From: Paenibacillus sp. FSL M7-0420
GTDB lineage: Bacteria; Bacillota; Bacilli; Paenibacillales; Paenibacillaceae
Assembly: GCF_038002345.1 (NCBI RefSeq)
Contig: NZ_JBBOCJ010000001.1
Coordinates: 2,666,001-2,730,000 of the forward strand
Length of the DNA: 64,000 bases
Reading direction: 5' to 3'
Of this stretch, positions 25,966 through 34,017 are shown piece by piece (within the stretch, counting starts at the first letter, position 1; each line of letters starts with the position of its first letter). The position numbers were made by a program, and so were the translations under genes. The notes beneath the pieces were generated by a model, which did not search any database, was not told where the DNA came from, and saw only the letters and a list, made by a program, of their open reading frames with translations.

Positions 25966-26801
25966 TTAATTCCCCTCTTGGCCTTCATGCACTTCAGCTT
26001 GTAGGTACGCCCGTAGGCTGTGCCGTATCTTACGATCCGGTCCAGCATCCGGGTATCCTTCAGCTTGGTGAACGGGCAGGGATCGGGGGCGGTGTTCACC
26101 TCCAGAATCCAGGGAGTCAGCCGCCGGTCCAAGGCCAAATCCAGGCCGATTTCCTTAAGTCCGGGATAGGCAGAGCTTAACTGGAGGGCGCACTTCACGC
26201 CAAGTTTGTACATTTGGGCAAGCAGCTCACTGCTTTTTTCTGAACGGGTGTAAGCCTTCAGCAGCGTCTCCACCGGATAGATGGTTCCGCCCTGGCTGCC
26301 ATTCGTAACCACCTTCTGCGGATGTGCCACGCGTCCCGCCGCTCCGGTAGCCTCCCACTCCCCCTGAAGATTACGCTGCACCATCACCCGGATATCAAAA
26401 GGCCGTCCGCCGTAAGTCAGCAGCCGGATGCCCTTTTGCACCAGATAGGATCGGCCCCGGGTCTCCGCCAGGAGGGCCTGATAGGCCTCGTTATAATTAC
26501 CGAATGTGCGTATCCTTGTCCCTGCCTGATAGCGGTAGGACCGTCTGGTCCCCGAATCAGTCCCGCTTCCGCCAGCGCCGCTACTGCTCCGCAGCATCCG
26601 CTGTTCAACCCTTATGACGCCTTCGCCCAACGAACCGCAGCAGGGCTTAATGTAGACCATCTGATGATTTTGCAGCATGGCCTGGAGTACTCTCCGGCTT
26701 AATTGCCGGGTCTCCGGGATATGTCGCTTTAATTCAGACTTCTTCGCCAGTACCGTTGTCTTCGTTAATTTATTGGAGATTCGGCTGATTTGCTCCTTCA
26801 T
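25962..26801 (-). CDS. YheC/YheD-type ATP-grasp protein
   Basis: About 279 residues. The ATP-grasp pattern of the YheC/D family is visible: VYIKPCCGSLGEGVIRV (ATP-binding lysine and Gly-rich loop), YLVQKGIRLLTYGGRPFDIRVMVQRN, then GLDLALDRRLTPWILEVNTAPDP (metal-binding Asp and Glu-Val-Asn). YheC and YheD are Bacillus endospore coat-associated proteins of unknown activity; ATP-grasp enzymes usually join a carboxylate to an amine. The ATG at 26801 has GGGGGAG just upstream. Its tail overlaps the end of the response regulator by 4 nt. It diverges from the ligase-synthase fusion at 26971, so the two may share a control region. Confidence 0.8.
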   Translation of the reverse strand: MKEQISRISNKLTKTTVLAKKSELKRHIPETRQLSRRVLQAMLQNHQMVYIKPCCGSLGEGVIRVEQRMLRSSSGAGGSGTDSGTRRSYRYQAGTRIRTFGNYNEAYQALLAETRGRSYLVQKGIRLLTYGGRPFDIRVMVQRNLQGEWEATGAAGRVAHPQKVVTNGSQGGTIYPVETLLKAYTRSEKSSELLAQMYKLGVKCALQLSSAYPGLKEIGLDLALDRRLTPWILEVNTAPDPCPFTKLKDTRMLDRIVRYGTAYGRTYKLKCMKAKRGIN

Positions 26802-26970
26802 GCTACTCCCCCGTTCTATGGACTCTAATAGGCTATAGTACGGTACAGAGCAGGATTTGGCTTGGGCGGATGCCCCGGGGCCGAACACACAGGCCGATGA
26901 TTACATAGATTATTGAAGGTATTCATCCGGGGCTGCGTTCAGGCAACCGGTGCGGGAGGCGTCGAGAGGA

Positions 26971-29211
26971 ATGGCGGAGCAGTGGCGGGATAAAGTAAAC
27001 GAAGTAATCAGGTACTTCCCCTGGTACAAGGATCTTATCGGCAATGAGCACGTGAATTACAGTCTGGAGCAGCTTCCCCTTATGACTTCGGATCTGCTGG
27101 ATATTCATTATTATAACAACGAACCCGATGCTTCCCATGCCGTCTACCGGACCTCGGGCACCAGTACAGGACGGCGTAAGGCAATCGTCTATTCGGAAGA
27201 GGATGAACAGCATTATATCGATATCAAAACCAGGCTGTTCGGGGAATTGCTTCAGGGAAGCGGATGTGCCCGGGCGCTGGCGGATATGGGAACCGGACAT
27301 GCTGCGCATACGGCGCTGGCTATATTTGCACGGCTGGGACTGGTGAACAGCTCCATTCCCTTCGAGTTGCCGGTAGAACAGCATATTGAGCGTATTCAGG
27401 CTTTCCAGCCCGACCTGCTGTACACCATGCCCTCGATCTTGGATCATATCGTATATGCTGCGGAGGACCCCCGGGCGTTCGGAATCCGCAAAATCATTCT
27501 GGTCGGCGAGATCGCTACCCGCGAGTGGCAGCAGAACATGGCCCGCCTGTTCGGCCTGAAGCCGCAGGATATTACCGATACGTACGGGTCGATTGAAATC
27601 GGCACGATTGCTTATTATTCGCATGAGCTGGGCCGGTATCTGCTGGCTGAAGGCATCGTTGCCGAAGCTGTGGGAACGGAGATCGTAGGGGAAGGGCTCG
27701 ACCCGCTGGGTAACGGCGAAGGCATTCTGGTGTTAACTTCAACCGTGCGTAAGCTGCTGCCAGCCCTCCGGTTTGTCACCTATGATGTGGTGAGGGATTT
27801 CAGGACTGTGCAGGTAGACGGGGTGGAGCGGCAGAGCTTCCAGTCCATCGTCAAGCGGGTGGGCCGTGAGCTGAAGCATGGGGAGAAAATCAGCATCTAC
27901 GATATTGAACAGGTGGTCTACCGTCATCTTCAGCAGGCCAGGGTCCGGGTCGGGGTCAGCCATAATGCATTATCCGTGTACATCCAGAGCAGGTCAGCTG
28001 CTCCATCCTGCGTTCCGGTCATCAGGGAAGAGATCAGGGCATGCATCCCGGAGATTGGTCTGATGATCGCAAATCACCTGCTTGACGATATTGAAGTCAT
28101 TCTGATGGCAGAGGATGGGGAGCTTGCGGGCGGACAGGTGAAGAACAAGAAGCTGTATTATCAGAAGGAGAAGGACCAAATGCAGGGCAGGGCGGAGCCG
28201 CAGACAGTGGAGCAGCGGGCAGAGCCTCAGCTTACCAGCGGGATTTTATCGGCTATCGGACATACACCACTCCTGAAGCTGGATAATCTGTTTCCTGCCA
28301 GCGGGTTCAGCGTCTACGCCAAGCTGGAGCTGATGAACCCGGGAGGAAGCGCCAAGGACCGCCCGGCCTTGCGGATGATCCGGGAAGCGTGGAAGGACAG
28401 TCTTATTGGGCCGGGGACCGTTATTATTGAATCCAGTTCCGGGAATATGGCCATCAGCCTGGCCATGATATGCAAGCAGCTGGGGATGACCTTCATCAGT
28501 GTGGTGGATGCCAGAACCACCGGGATGAATCTTCAGCTGCTGAAGGCCCTGGGTGCGGCTATTGATTTCATTGACCGCCCTGATCCCGAAACCGGGGAAT
28601 TCCTGCCGGCCCGGCTGAAGCGTGTGCAGCAGCTGCTCGCGGAAATACCGGGCAGCTATTGGCCGAATCAGTATGCCAATCCCAATAACTATTTATCCCA
28701 TTATGATACGACTATGCCGGAGATCGTGAAGGAACTGGTGCAGGTCGATTACCTGTTCTGTAGTGTTAGTACCTGCGGAACGATAAACGGACTGGCAGAA
28801 TACGTGAAGGACAAGGGACTGCGGACCCGGATTGTGGCGGTGGATGCAGAGGGTAGCGTTATTTTTGGCGGCCATGCGAAGAAGCGGCACTTCCCTGGAC
28901 TGGGTGCCGGTATTGTGCCCCCGCTGCGCAGACCGGATTTGATCGACCGGATTGTGCATGTTACCGACGCCGATATGGTCAAGGGCTGCCGGGCGCTGGC
29001 CCGCAGGGAATCCATTCTGGCCGGAGCCTCCTCCGGGGCCGTGCTTGCCGCTATTCGGCAACTTAAGGAGGAGATCCCTCCCGGCGCAGTCTGCACCGCC
29101 ATCCTGCATGATAAGGGAGAACGGTACCTCGATACGGTATACTCGGATACCTGGGTTCAGAGCCAATTCGGAGCGGAGCTGCTATCAGCTACGGAAGAGT
29201 TCCTAGTGTGA
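26971..29211 (+). CDS. fusion of a PaaK-like adenylate-forming domain and an SbnA-like PLP synthase
   Basis: About 746 residues. The N-terminal ~400 residues resemble phenylacetate-CoA-ligase-type adenylating enzymes: YRTSGTSTGRRKAIVYS (ATP loop), DTYGSIEIG and RFVTYDVVRDF. After a charged linker, residues ~425-740 are a fold-type II PLP enzyme with Lys 462 in NPGGSAKDRPALR, the ESSSGN phosphate-contact loop and the SVSTCGTINGLA loop. It follows Staphylococcus SbnA, which joins O-phosphoserine and glutamate on the way to L-2,3-diaminopropionate. I use the ATG at 26971 (GGGAGG at 26954-26959); a GTG at 26950 is possible. The fusion may make and activate an amino acid for a small metabolite. 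I know of no characterised protein with this design. Confidence 0.82.
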   Translation: MAEQWRDKVNEVIRYFPWYKDLIGNEHVNYSLEQLPLMTSDLLDIHYYNNEPDASHAVYRTSGTSTGRRKAIVYSEEDEQHYIDIKTRLFGELLQGSGCARALADMGTGHAAHTALAIFARLGLVNSSIPFELPVEQHIERIQAFQPDLLYTMPSILDHIVYAAEDPRAFGIRKIILVGEIATREWQQNMARLFGLKPQDITDTYGSIEIGTIAYYSHELGRYLLAEGIVAEAVGTEIVGEGLDPLGNGEGILVLTSTVRKLLPALRFVTYDVVRDFRTVQVDGVERQSFQSIVKRVGRELKHGEKISIYDIEQVVYRHLQQARVRVGVSHNALSVYIQSRSAAPSCVPVIREEIRACIPEIGLMIANHLLDDIEVILMAEDGELAGGQVKNKKLYYQKEKDQMQGRAEPQTVEQRAEPQLTSGILSAIGHTPLLKLDNLFPASGFSVYAKLELMNPGGSAKDRPALRMIREAWKDSLIGPGTVIIESSSGNMAISLAMICKQLGMTFISVVDARTTGMNLQLLKALGAAIDFIDRPDPETGEFLPARLKRVQQLLAEIPGSYWPNQYANPNNYLSHYDTTMPEIVKELVQVDYLFCSVSTCGTINGLAEYVKDKGLRTRIVAVDAEGSVIFGGHAKKRHFPGLGAGIVPPLRRPDLIDRIVHVTDADMVKGCRALARRESILAGASSGAVLAAIRQLKEEIPPGAVCTAILHDKGERYLDTVYSDTWVQSQFGAELLSATEEFLV

Positions 29212-29492
29212 TTACAACAGGGAGAACATTTACGTGGACGATCATACCTGACACGAGCTTGGTATTATCGGCTGGAGGCTGATAATGCCAAGCTCATTGT
29301 CAGCTGACCCTTAGCGCTCCTTGGCAGCAGGATTGAACGGATTCAGAGATAGTCATCACCTGGGAAGAAGGCCTATGGTATGATGGACGTAATCGTAATA
29401 GCAGAACCGCCCGTGATTTTACACCCCATTAACATGCTTCATATGTTCGCGTGATATAACTGAAACAATCGGTTATAAGAGGAGAAGATGAG
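29212..29492. other. intergenic gap with a long hairpin
   Basis: A 15-bp stem is formed by GAGCTTGGTATTATC (29255-29269) and GATAATGCCAAGCTC (29281-29295) with one G-T pair and an 11-nt loop. No T run follows, so it is a weak terminator or an RNA-stabilising structure. A ribosome binding site for the next gene (AGAGGAG) lies near 29478. I see no gene. Confidence 0.6.
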
Positions 29493-30719
29493 ATGAAGCT
29501 AAGCAAAGAGGAGAGATCGTGGATTCTGTACGACTGCGGAAATTCCGCTTATTCGATGGCCGTGACTACGGCGCTGCTGCCGATTATCTTCGGGATGTTC
29601 GATAATGTGGGCAGCAGTATGGACCTGGGGTACTTCAACTCCATCGCCAGTATTCTGGTCGCGGTCCTCAGCCCGATTCTGGGCACGATTGCGGATTATA
29701 AGGACCGGAAGAAGCGGTTTTTTATTTTTTTCGCTGCGCTTGGTATCCTTGCAACCGCCTCCCTGGCCTTCGTGTCCCCGGACAGCGGTCAATGGCAGCT
29801 GCTCATCGCCTTTTACATTCTGTCAGCGGTCGGCTTCGCCGGGTCTAACATCTTCTACGATTCCTTCCTGGTGGATATTACGGAGGACGAACGGATGGAC
29901 AAGGTGTCTACCCGGGGGTTCGCCTACGGCTACATCTTCAGTTGTATTCCGTTCGGCATCAGCCTGCTGCTGATCTTCCTGCTGGGGATGGACAAGGCCA
30001 TCGGCTACCAGATCGGGTTCATCATTACGGCGCTCTGGTGGGGGCTGCTTACGGTGCCGATGATCCGCGATGTGAAGCAGAGATATTATATCGAGCCTGA
30101 GCCGAAGCCTGTTGCCCGGAGCTTCCAGCGTATCGCTGCCACCTTCAGGAATATCCGCCAGCACCGAATCGTCTTTGTGTTCCTGCTCGCCTACTTCTTC
30201 TACATTGACGGAGTAGATACGATTATCAAAATGGTTGTGCCCTACGCCACCTCCGTCCTCGGCACAGATGCCCTGGATACCTTCACGCTGCTGGGAATTC
30301 TGCTCATCATCCAGATTATTGCCTTTCCCTGCGCGATTCTCTATGGCAATCTGGCCAAAACCTACTCCGCCCGGAATCTGATTATTGCCGGGATCTTCAC
30401 CTACGTTATTTCTTGTATCGCAGCGTTCTTCATTAGCTCGGTATGGCATATTTTCCTGCTGGGTGCGCTGATCGGCTCGGCACAGGGCGGCATTCAGGCG
30501 CTTAGCCGGTCCTATTTCGCCAAAATCATCCCGAAGGAGAATTCCAACGAATTCTTCGGGTTCTATAATATTTTCGGCAAGTTCGCGGCGATTCTCGGCC
30601 CTGCCTTAATGTCTCTGACCACTACCTTGAGCGGGGATGCCCGCTACAGTATTTTATCGATTATTCCGCTCTTTCTGATCGGCTTCTTGATCTTCATCAC
30701 ATTGCCAAAGGGGACATAG
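29493..30719 (+). CDS. MFS transporter, UMF1/Atg22-like family
   Basis: 408 residues with 12 hydrophobic segments. The start ERSWILYDCGNSAYSMAVTTALLPI is the signature opening of the UMF1 (Vacuole effluxer Atg22-like) group of the major facilitator superfamily. The loop DYKDRKKRFFIFF matches the loop-2 motif after helix 2. Bacterial members are mostly uncharacterised; fungal Atg22 exports amino acids. It is joined by a single base to the phosphodiesterase-like gene downstream, so the two are co-translated. Following the ligase-synthase fusion, export of the product is a reasonable guess but not shown. Confidence 0.85.
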   Translation: MKLSKEERSWILYDCGNSAYSMAVTTALLPIIFGMFDNVGSSMDLGYFNSIASILVAVLSPILGTIADYKDRKKRFFIFFAALGILATASLAFVSPDSGQWQLLIAFYILSAVGFAGSNIFYDSFLVDITEDERMDKVSTRGFAYGYIFSCIPFGISLLLIFLLGMDKAIGYQIGFIITALWWGLLTVPMIRDVKQRYYIEPEPKPVARSFQRIAATFRNIRQHRIVFVFLLAYFFYIDGVDTIIKMVVPYATSVLGTDALDTFTLLGILLIIQIIAFPCAILYGNLAKTYSARNLIIAGIFTYVISCIAAFFISSVWHIFLLGALIGSAQGGIQALSRSYFAKIIPKENSNEFFGFYNIFGKFAAILGPALMSLTTTLSGDARYSILSIIPLFLIGFLIFITLPKGT

Positions 30720-30720
30720 T

Positions 30721-32034
30721 ATGGAATCTACTGGACTGCAACCGCAACCACCCCCGGCAGCCAAGCATCTGATCGTCATCTCCTATGATGCCTTCTCTGA
30801 GGATCACTGGGAGCTGGCCAGCCGCCTGCCTAATCTGTCGAAGCTGATCACCAGCGGTGCTTACAGCAACCGTCTGAGAAGTGTCTATCCCACGCTCACT
30901 TATGTGGTGCATACGACCATCGCTACCGGCGTCTACCCGGATAAGCACGGCGTTTATCACAACAATCCGCTGCAGCCGTTCGTGCCGGAGGAGGAGCAGC
31001 GCTGGTTCTGGTTCCGGGAGGCAGTCCAGGTGCCAACGATCTATGATGCCGCGCGTAAGGCGGGTCTGAGTACGGCGGGACTGCTGTGGCCGGTAAGCGG
31101 CAAGTCCTCAATTCAGTATAATATTCCAGAGATCCGGGCGCTAAAAGGAGAGAATCAGGCGCTCAAGATACTGCGAAGCGGCAGTCCCCTGTACTGCGCC
31201 CGGCTGGAGTTGAAATACGGACGAATCAGGCAGGGAATCACCCAGCCGCAGCTCGATAACTTCACCACGAAGTGCGCCGCCGATACAATTAAGCGGCATA
31301 AGCCGAACCTGCTGCTGATGCATCTAATCGACCTGGATGACACCAAGCATATGTACGGCACGGATAGCGGGGAAGTGGACGATGTCATCCTGCGGATGGA
31401 CAACCGGCTGGGTGAGATCATGCAGGCGGTAGAGGATGCCGGAATCTGGGAGGAGACGGTGATTATGGTACTGGGTGACCATGGTCAGTTCAACGTGCGC
31501 TACAAGGTGCATTTGAACAACCTTTTGCAGGCTAAGGGGCTGATCTTTGACAAGGACGGTGAGATGCACTGGCGGGCCTACTTCCAGAGCGGCGGCGGTT
31601 CAGCTTATCTGCATGTGCAGCCCGGAGATGAGGAAGCGCAGCGGCTGGCCTTGGCGGTGGTGGATGAATATAGGCGTGAAGGAGCATCAGGAATCGAGAG
31701 TGTATATACGGAAGAGACGCTGAAGCAGCTCCACGCCAGCCCGGTGGCAAAAGTCATGCTTGAAGCACAGCGGGGCTACAGCTTCGATGAGACGCTGGCG
31801 GACACGCTGATCACCGATCTGCAGGCTGAAGGCATACGCTATGCTACGCATGGCTACTCGCCGGATGCAAGCGGGTACCGCTGCAATCTCGTCATCGCAG
31901 GGGCCGCGATCAAGCAGAGCTACCCCATCGGTGACCTGGAGATGGTCGATATCGCCCCGACGATGGGACGGATTCTGGGGATGGAGTTCGGGCCGGGGGA
32001 CGGGCGGGTGTTGGAGGAGATTTTTGAGGCATAG
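30721..32034 (+). CDS. alkaline-phosphatase-superfamily phosphodiesterase/nucleotide pyrophosphatase-like enzyme
   Basis: 437 residues, no signal peptide, so cytoplasmic. The fold is that of type I phosphodiesterase/nucleotide pyrophosphatases: LIVISYDAFSEDHW (first metal Asp), SVYPTLTYVVHTTIATG with the nucleophile Thr in PTLTYVVH, PDKHGVYHNN, LLMHLIDLDDTKHMYG (metal Asp and His), MVLGDHGQFNV (Asp-His pair) and a late YATHGYSPD His. All expected metal ligands seem present. It sits 1 nt after the MFS gene. The substrate is unknown; the family splits phosphodiesters, nucleotides and phosphonates. Confidence 0.83.
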   Translation: MESTGLQPQPPPAAKHLIVISYDAFSEDHWELASRLPNLSKLITSGAYSNRLRSVYPTLTYVVHTTIATGVYPDKHGVYHNNPLQPFVPEEEQRWFWFREAVQVPTIYDAARKAGLSTAGLLWPVSGKSSIQYNIPEIRALKGENQALKILRSGSPLYCARLELKYGRIRQGITQPQLDNFTTKCAADTIKRHKPNLLLMHLIDLDDTKHMYGTDSGEVDDVILRMDNRLGEIMQAVEDAGIWEETVIMVLGDHGQFNVRYKVHLNNLLQAKGLIFDKDGEMHWRAYFQSGGGSAYLHVQPGDEEAQRLALAVVDEYRREGASGIESVYTEETLKQLHASPVAKVMLEAQRGYSFDETLADTLITDLQAEGIRYATHGYSPDASGYRCNLVIAGAAIKQSYPIGDLEMVDIAPTMGRILGMEFGPGDGRVLEEIFEA

Positions 32035-32194
32035 CTAGGGGAATAGTAGTGGTAGTAGGAATGCTAATAGAGCAACTTCCATCGGTCTGATCAGGATGTC
32101 CGCGCACGCGGCCGCCGGGTTGGGCTTTTTTTTGTTGATTGCAGAGGCCAATATGATGATAGCTAGCTTATGCGGAGGTGTGGAGCGGGAGACT
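32035..32194. other. intergenic, left part of the manganese importer upstream region
   Basis: A short CCGCG/CGCGG hairpin near 32099-32110 is followed 15 nt later by eight T at about 32127. This may end the phosphodiesterase transcript, but the spacing is poor. Nothing else is supported. Confidence 0.35.
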
Positions 32195-32214
32195 GTAATT
32201 TAAATTTAAATTAC
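32195..32214. promoter_or_regulatory. 20-bp perfect AT-rich palindrome upstream of the manganese importer promoter
   Basis: The site reads GTAATTTAAA followed by its exact reverse complement. It ends 2 nt before a TTGACA box, so a protein bound here could activate or block RNA polymerase. It does not match the Fur, Zur or PerR boxes I know. Confidence 0.55.
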
Positions 32215-32216
32215 CG

Positions 32217-32245
32217 TTGACAATTTGCCTATGATCAAATATATT
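32217..32245 (+). promoter_or_regulatory. sigma-A-type promoter of the manganese importer operon
   Basis: TTGACA at 32217-32222, a 17-nt spacer and TATATT at 32240-32245. It is the best-formed promoter in the window, ~190 nt before the ATPase gene. The spacer contains TTTGCCT, a half-site like that of Bacillus MntR. Confidence 0.8.
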
Positions 32246-32260
32246 ATCCATAAGAATAAA

Positions 32261-32278
32261 AGTTTCCTGAAGGAAACA
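32261..32278. promoter_or_regulatory. candidate MntR-type operator in the 5' leader
   Basis: AGTTTCCTGAAGGAAACA is a near-perfect inverted repeat lying just after the predicted transcription start. It is close to the B. subtilis mntH MntR box (AGTTTGCCTTAAGGAAACT as I recall it). A DtxR-type manganese repressor bound here would block transcription when Mn is plentiful. Confidence 0.45.
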
Positions 32279-32333
32279 TATATGCAGATGAGAAACAATA
32301 GACATATTAATAGGCTTTATAGTTTGAACTAAA

Positions 32334-32401
32334 AAATTTAAGTTTAGGGAAAAGTGGCGAACAGCCAATTCCAAAACCTAAAAAATCATTAGTTCAATTT
32401 A
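32334..32401 (+). repeat. 3' remnant of the structured intergenic element
   Basis: GGCGAACAGCCAATTCCAAAAC and the tail ATTAGTTCAATTTA match the 3' end of copy 2 (19715-19758). The paired 15-bp stem is missing, so only the tail is left. Confidence 0.5.
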
Positions 32402-32416
32402 GCCAGATAGGCTAAA
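32398..32416 (+). promoter_or_regulatory. small hairpin next to the ribosome binding site of the ATPase gene
   Basis: TTTAGCC (32398-32404) pairs with GGCTAAA (32410-32416) across a 5-nt loop, 20 nt before the ATG. It may tune translation. Confidence 0.35.
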
Positions 32417-32435
32417 TAAGAGACGGGGTGCTGAC

Positions 32436-33182
32436 ATGATTCAGATTAAAGGTTTAAATGTTGATTATTTCGGCCATTCGGCGCTGGAAGGAGTGACGCT
32501 CGATATCCCCTTCGGGCATTCGGTAGGCATTATCGGGCCTAATGGCGCCGGTAAATCCACGTTCATTAAGGCGCTGCTGGACGTAATCAAGAAGAGAAGC
32601 GGAACGGTGAAGGCAGAGGGGAAGGACATCGCCCTGTACAGACGGAATATCGCCTACGTGCCGCAGAAGAACGATATTGACCTGACTTTTCCCATTACAG
32701 TGAAGGATACGGTGCTGACCGGAACTTATCCGAACTTGAAGCTGTTCCGGCGTCCGGGCAAGAAGGAGCGGAATATTGCGGAGCGCAGCATGGCGATGGT
32801 GGAGATCGGTGACCTTGCGGATAAGCAGATCAGCAATTTGTCCGGCGGGCAGCTGCAGCGGGTGTTTATCGCCCGGGCGCTGGCTCAGGAGGCCAGTGTG
32901 TTTTTCCTGGATGAGCCGTTTGTGGGCATTGATATGGTCAGCGAGCGCATCATTGTGAACCTGTTCAAGCAGCTCCGCGAGGAAGGCAAGACCATCCTGG
33001 TGGTGCATCATGATCTGCATGAGGTCGAAGAATATTTTGACAAAATCATTCTGCTCAACAAGCAGCTAATCGCCTTCGGAGATGTACAGGATACCTTCAC
33101 CACGGAGAATATCCGCAGAGCCTACGGTACCTCCTTGGGCAATGTAATGATCCAGGGGGCAGGAGGTGCCGCTCATGCTTGA
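32436..33182 (+). CDS. mntB: manganese-type ABC importer ATPase
   Basis: 248 residues, a single nucleotide-binding domain. Walker A is GPNGAGKSTFIK, signature LSGGQLQRVFIARAL, Walker B VFFLDEPFVGID and the switch His is in ILVVHHDLHEV. It belongs to the metal (Zn/Mn) ATPase group. It starts a three-gene operon of ATPase, permease and binding protein, behind a strong promoter. The metal assignment rests on the binding protein at 34014. The symbol follows B. subtilis usage for the ATPase. Confidence 0.88.
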   Translation: MIQIKGLNVDYFGHSALEGVTLDIPFGHSVGIIGPNGAGKSTFIKALLDVIKKRSGTVKAEGKDIALYRRNIAYVPQKNDIDLTFPITVKDTVLTGTYPNLKLFRRPGKKERNIAERSMAMVEIGDLADKQISNLSGGQLQRVFIARALAQEASVFFLDEPFVGIDMVSERIIVNLFKQLREEGKTILVVHHDLHEVEEYFDKIILLNKQLIAFGDVQDTFTTENIRRAYGTSLGNVMIQGAGGAAHA

Positions 33183-34017
33183 GTCCTTATCCAGCCTGCT
33201 GAATATTCCAGTGTACGCCATTAACGCCGGGCTATCTGCGATTATCCTCGGGATTGTCTCGGGGGCGCTGGGCAGCTTCATCGTTCTGCGCAAAATGTCG
33301 CTGATGGGCGATGCCTTATCTCACGCTGTGCTTCCAGGCGTCGCCCTGTCTTATATTCTGGGCATTAACATCCTGCTGGGCGCTTCGTTATTTGGCCTGT
33401 TAGCCGCTATTCTCATTCAATTCATCACCAGCCGCAGCAATATTAAGAGCGATACCTCCATCGGCATCATTCTCAGCTCCTTCTTTGCACTCGGCATTGT
33501 TCTGATTACATTCGCCCGCAGCGGGCTGGATCTCACCCATATTCTGTTCGGCAACATTCTGGCCGTTCCGCAATCCGAGCTGCTGCAATCCTTCATCATC
33601 ATGCTGGCGGTGCTTGCCATTATTACACTGCTGTACAAAGAACTGCTGATCAGCTCATTCGATCCGGTGGTAGCGAAGGCATACGGGCTGAAGACCGGCT
33701 TCTATCATTATCTGCTGATGATGCTGCTCTCCGTAGTGACCGTCTCCTCCTTGTCCCAGGTTGGGATTGTGCTGGTCATCGCCATGCTGGTCATCCCGGC
33801 AGCCACCTCGTATCTGTGGTCTAATTCCTTACTGCATATGATCGTTTTAGCCTCTGCAGTAGGGGCAGCCTCGGGGATCATCGGCGTATACGTGAGCTTC
33901 CGCTACAATCTGCCGACAAGTGCAACAATCGTGCTGGTTGGCGTCACCCTGTTCAGCATTTCATTCATCATATCGCCCAAAAATAATTTTCTGCGGAAAG
34001 GATTGAAGCAAGCATGA
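33175..34017 (+). CDS. mntC: manganese-type ABC importer permease (ABC-3 family)
   Basis: 280 residues with 8-9 hydrophobic segments in the ABC-3 metal-permease pattern: FIVLRKMSLMGDALSHAVLPG near residue 40 and a C-terminal FIISPKNNFLRK. The ATG at 33175 follows AGGAGG at 33161-33166, so it overlaps the ATPase gene by 8 nt; its own stop overlaps the next start by 4 nt. There is one permease gene, so the channel is probably a homodimer, unlike the MntC/MntD pair of B. subtilis. Confidence 0.88.
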   Translation: MLESLSSLLNIPVYAINAGLSAIILGIVSGALGSFIVLRKMSLMGDALSHAVLPGVALSYILGINILLGASLFGLLAAILIQFITSRSNIKSDTSIGIILSSFFALGIVLITFARSGLDLTHILFGNILAVPQSELLQSFIIMLAVLAIITLLYKELLISSFDPVVAKAYGLKTGFYHYLLMMLLSVVTVSSLSQVGIVLVIAMLVIPAATSYLWSNSLLHMIVLASAVGAASGIIGVYVSFRYNLPTSATIVLVGVTLFSISFIISPKNNFLRKGLKQA

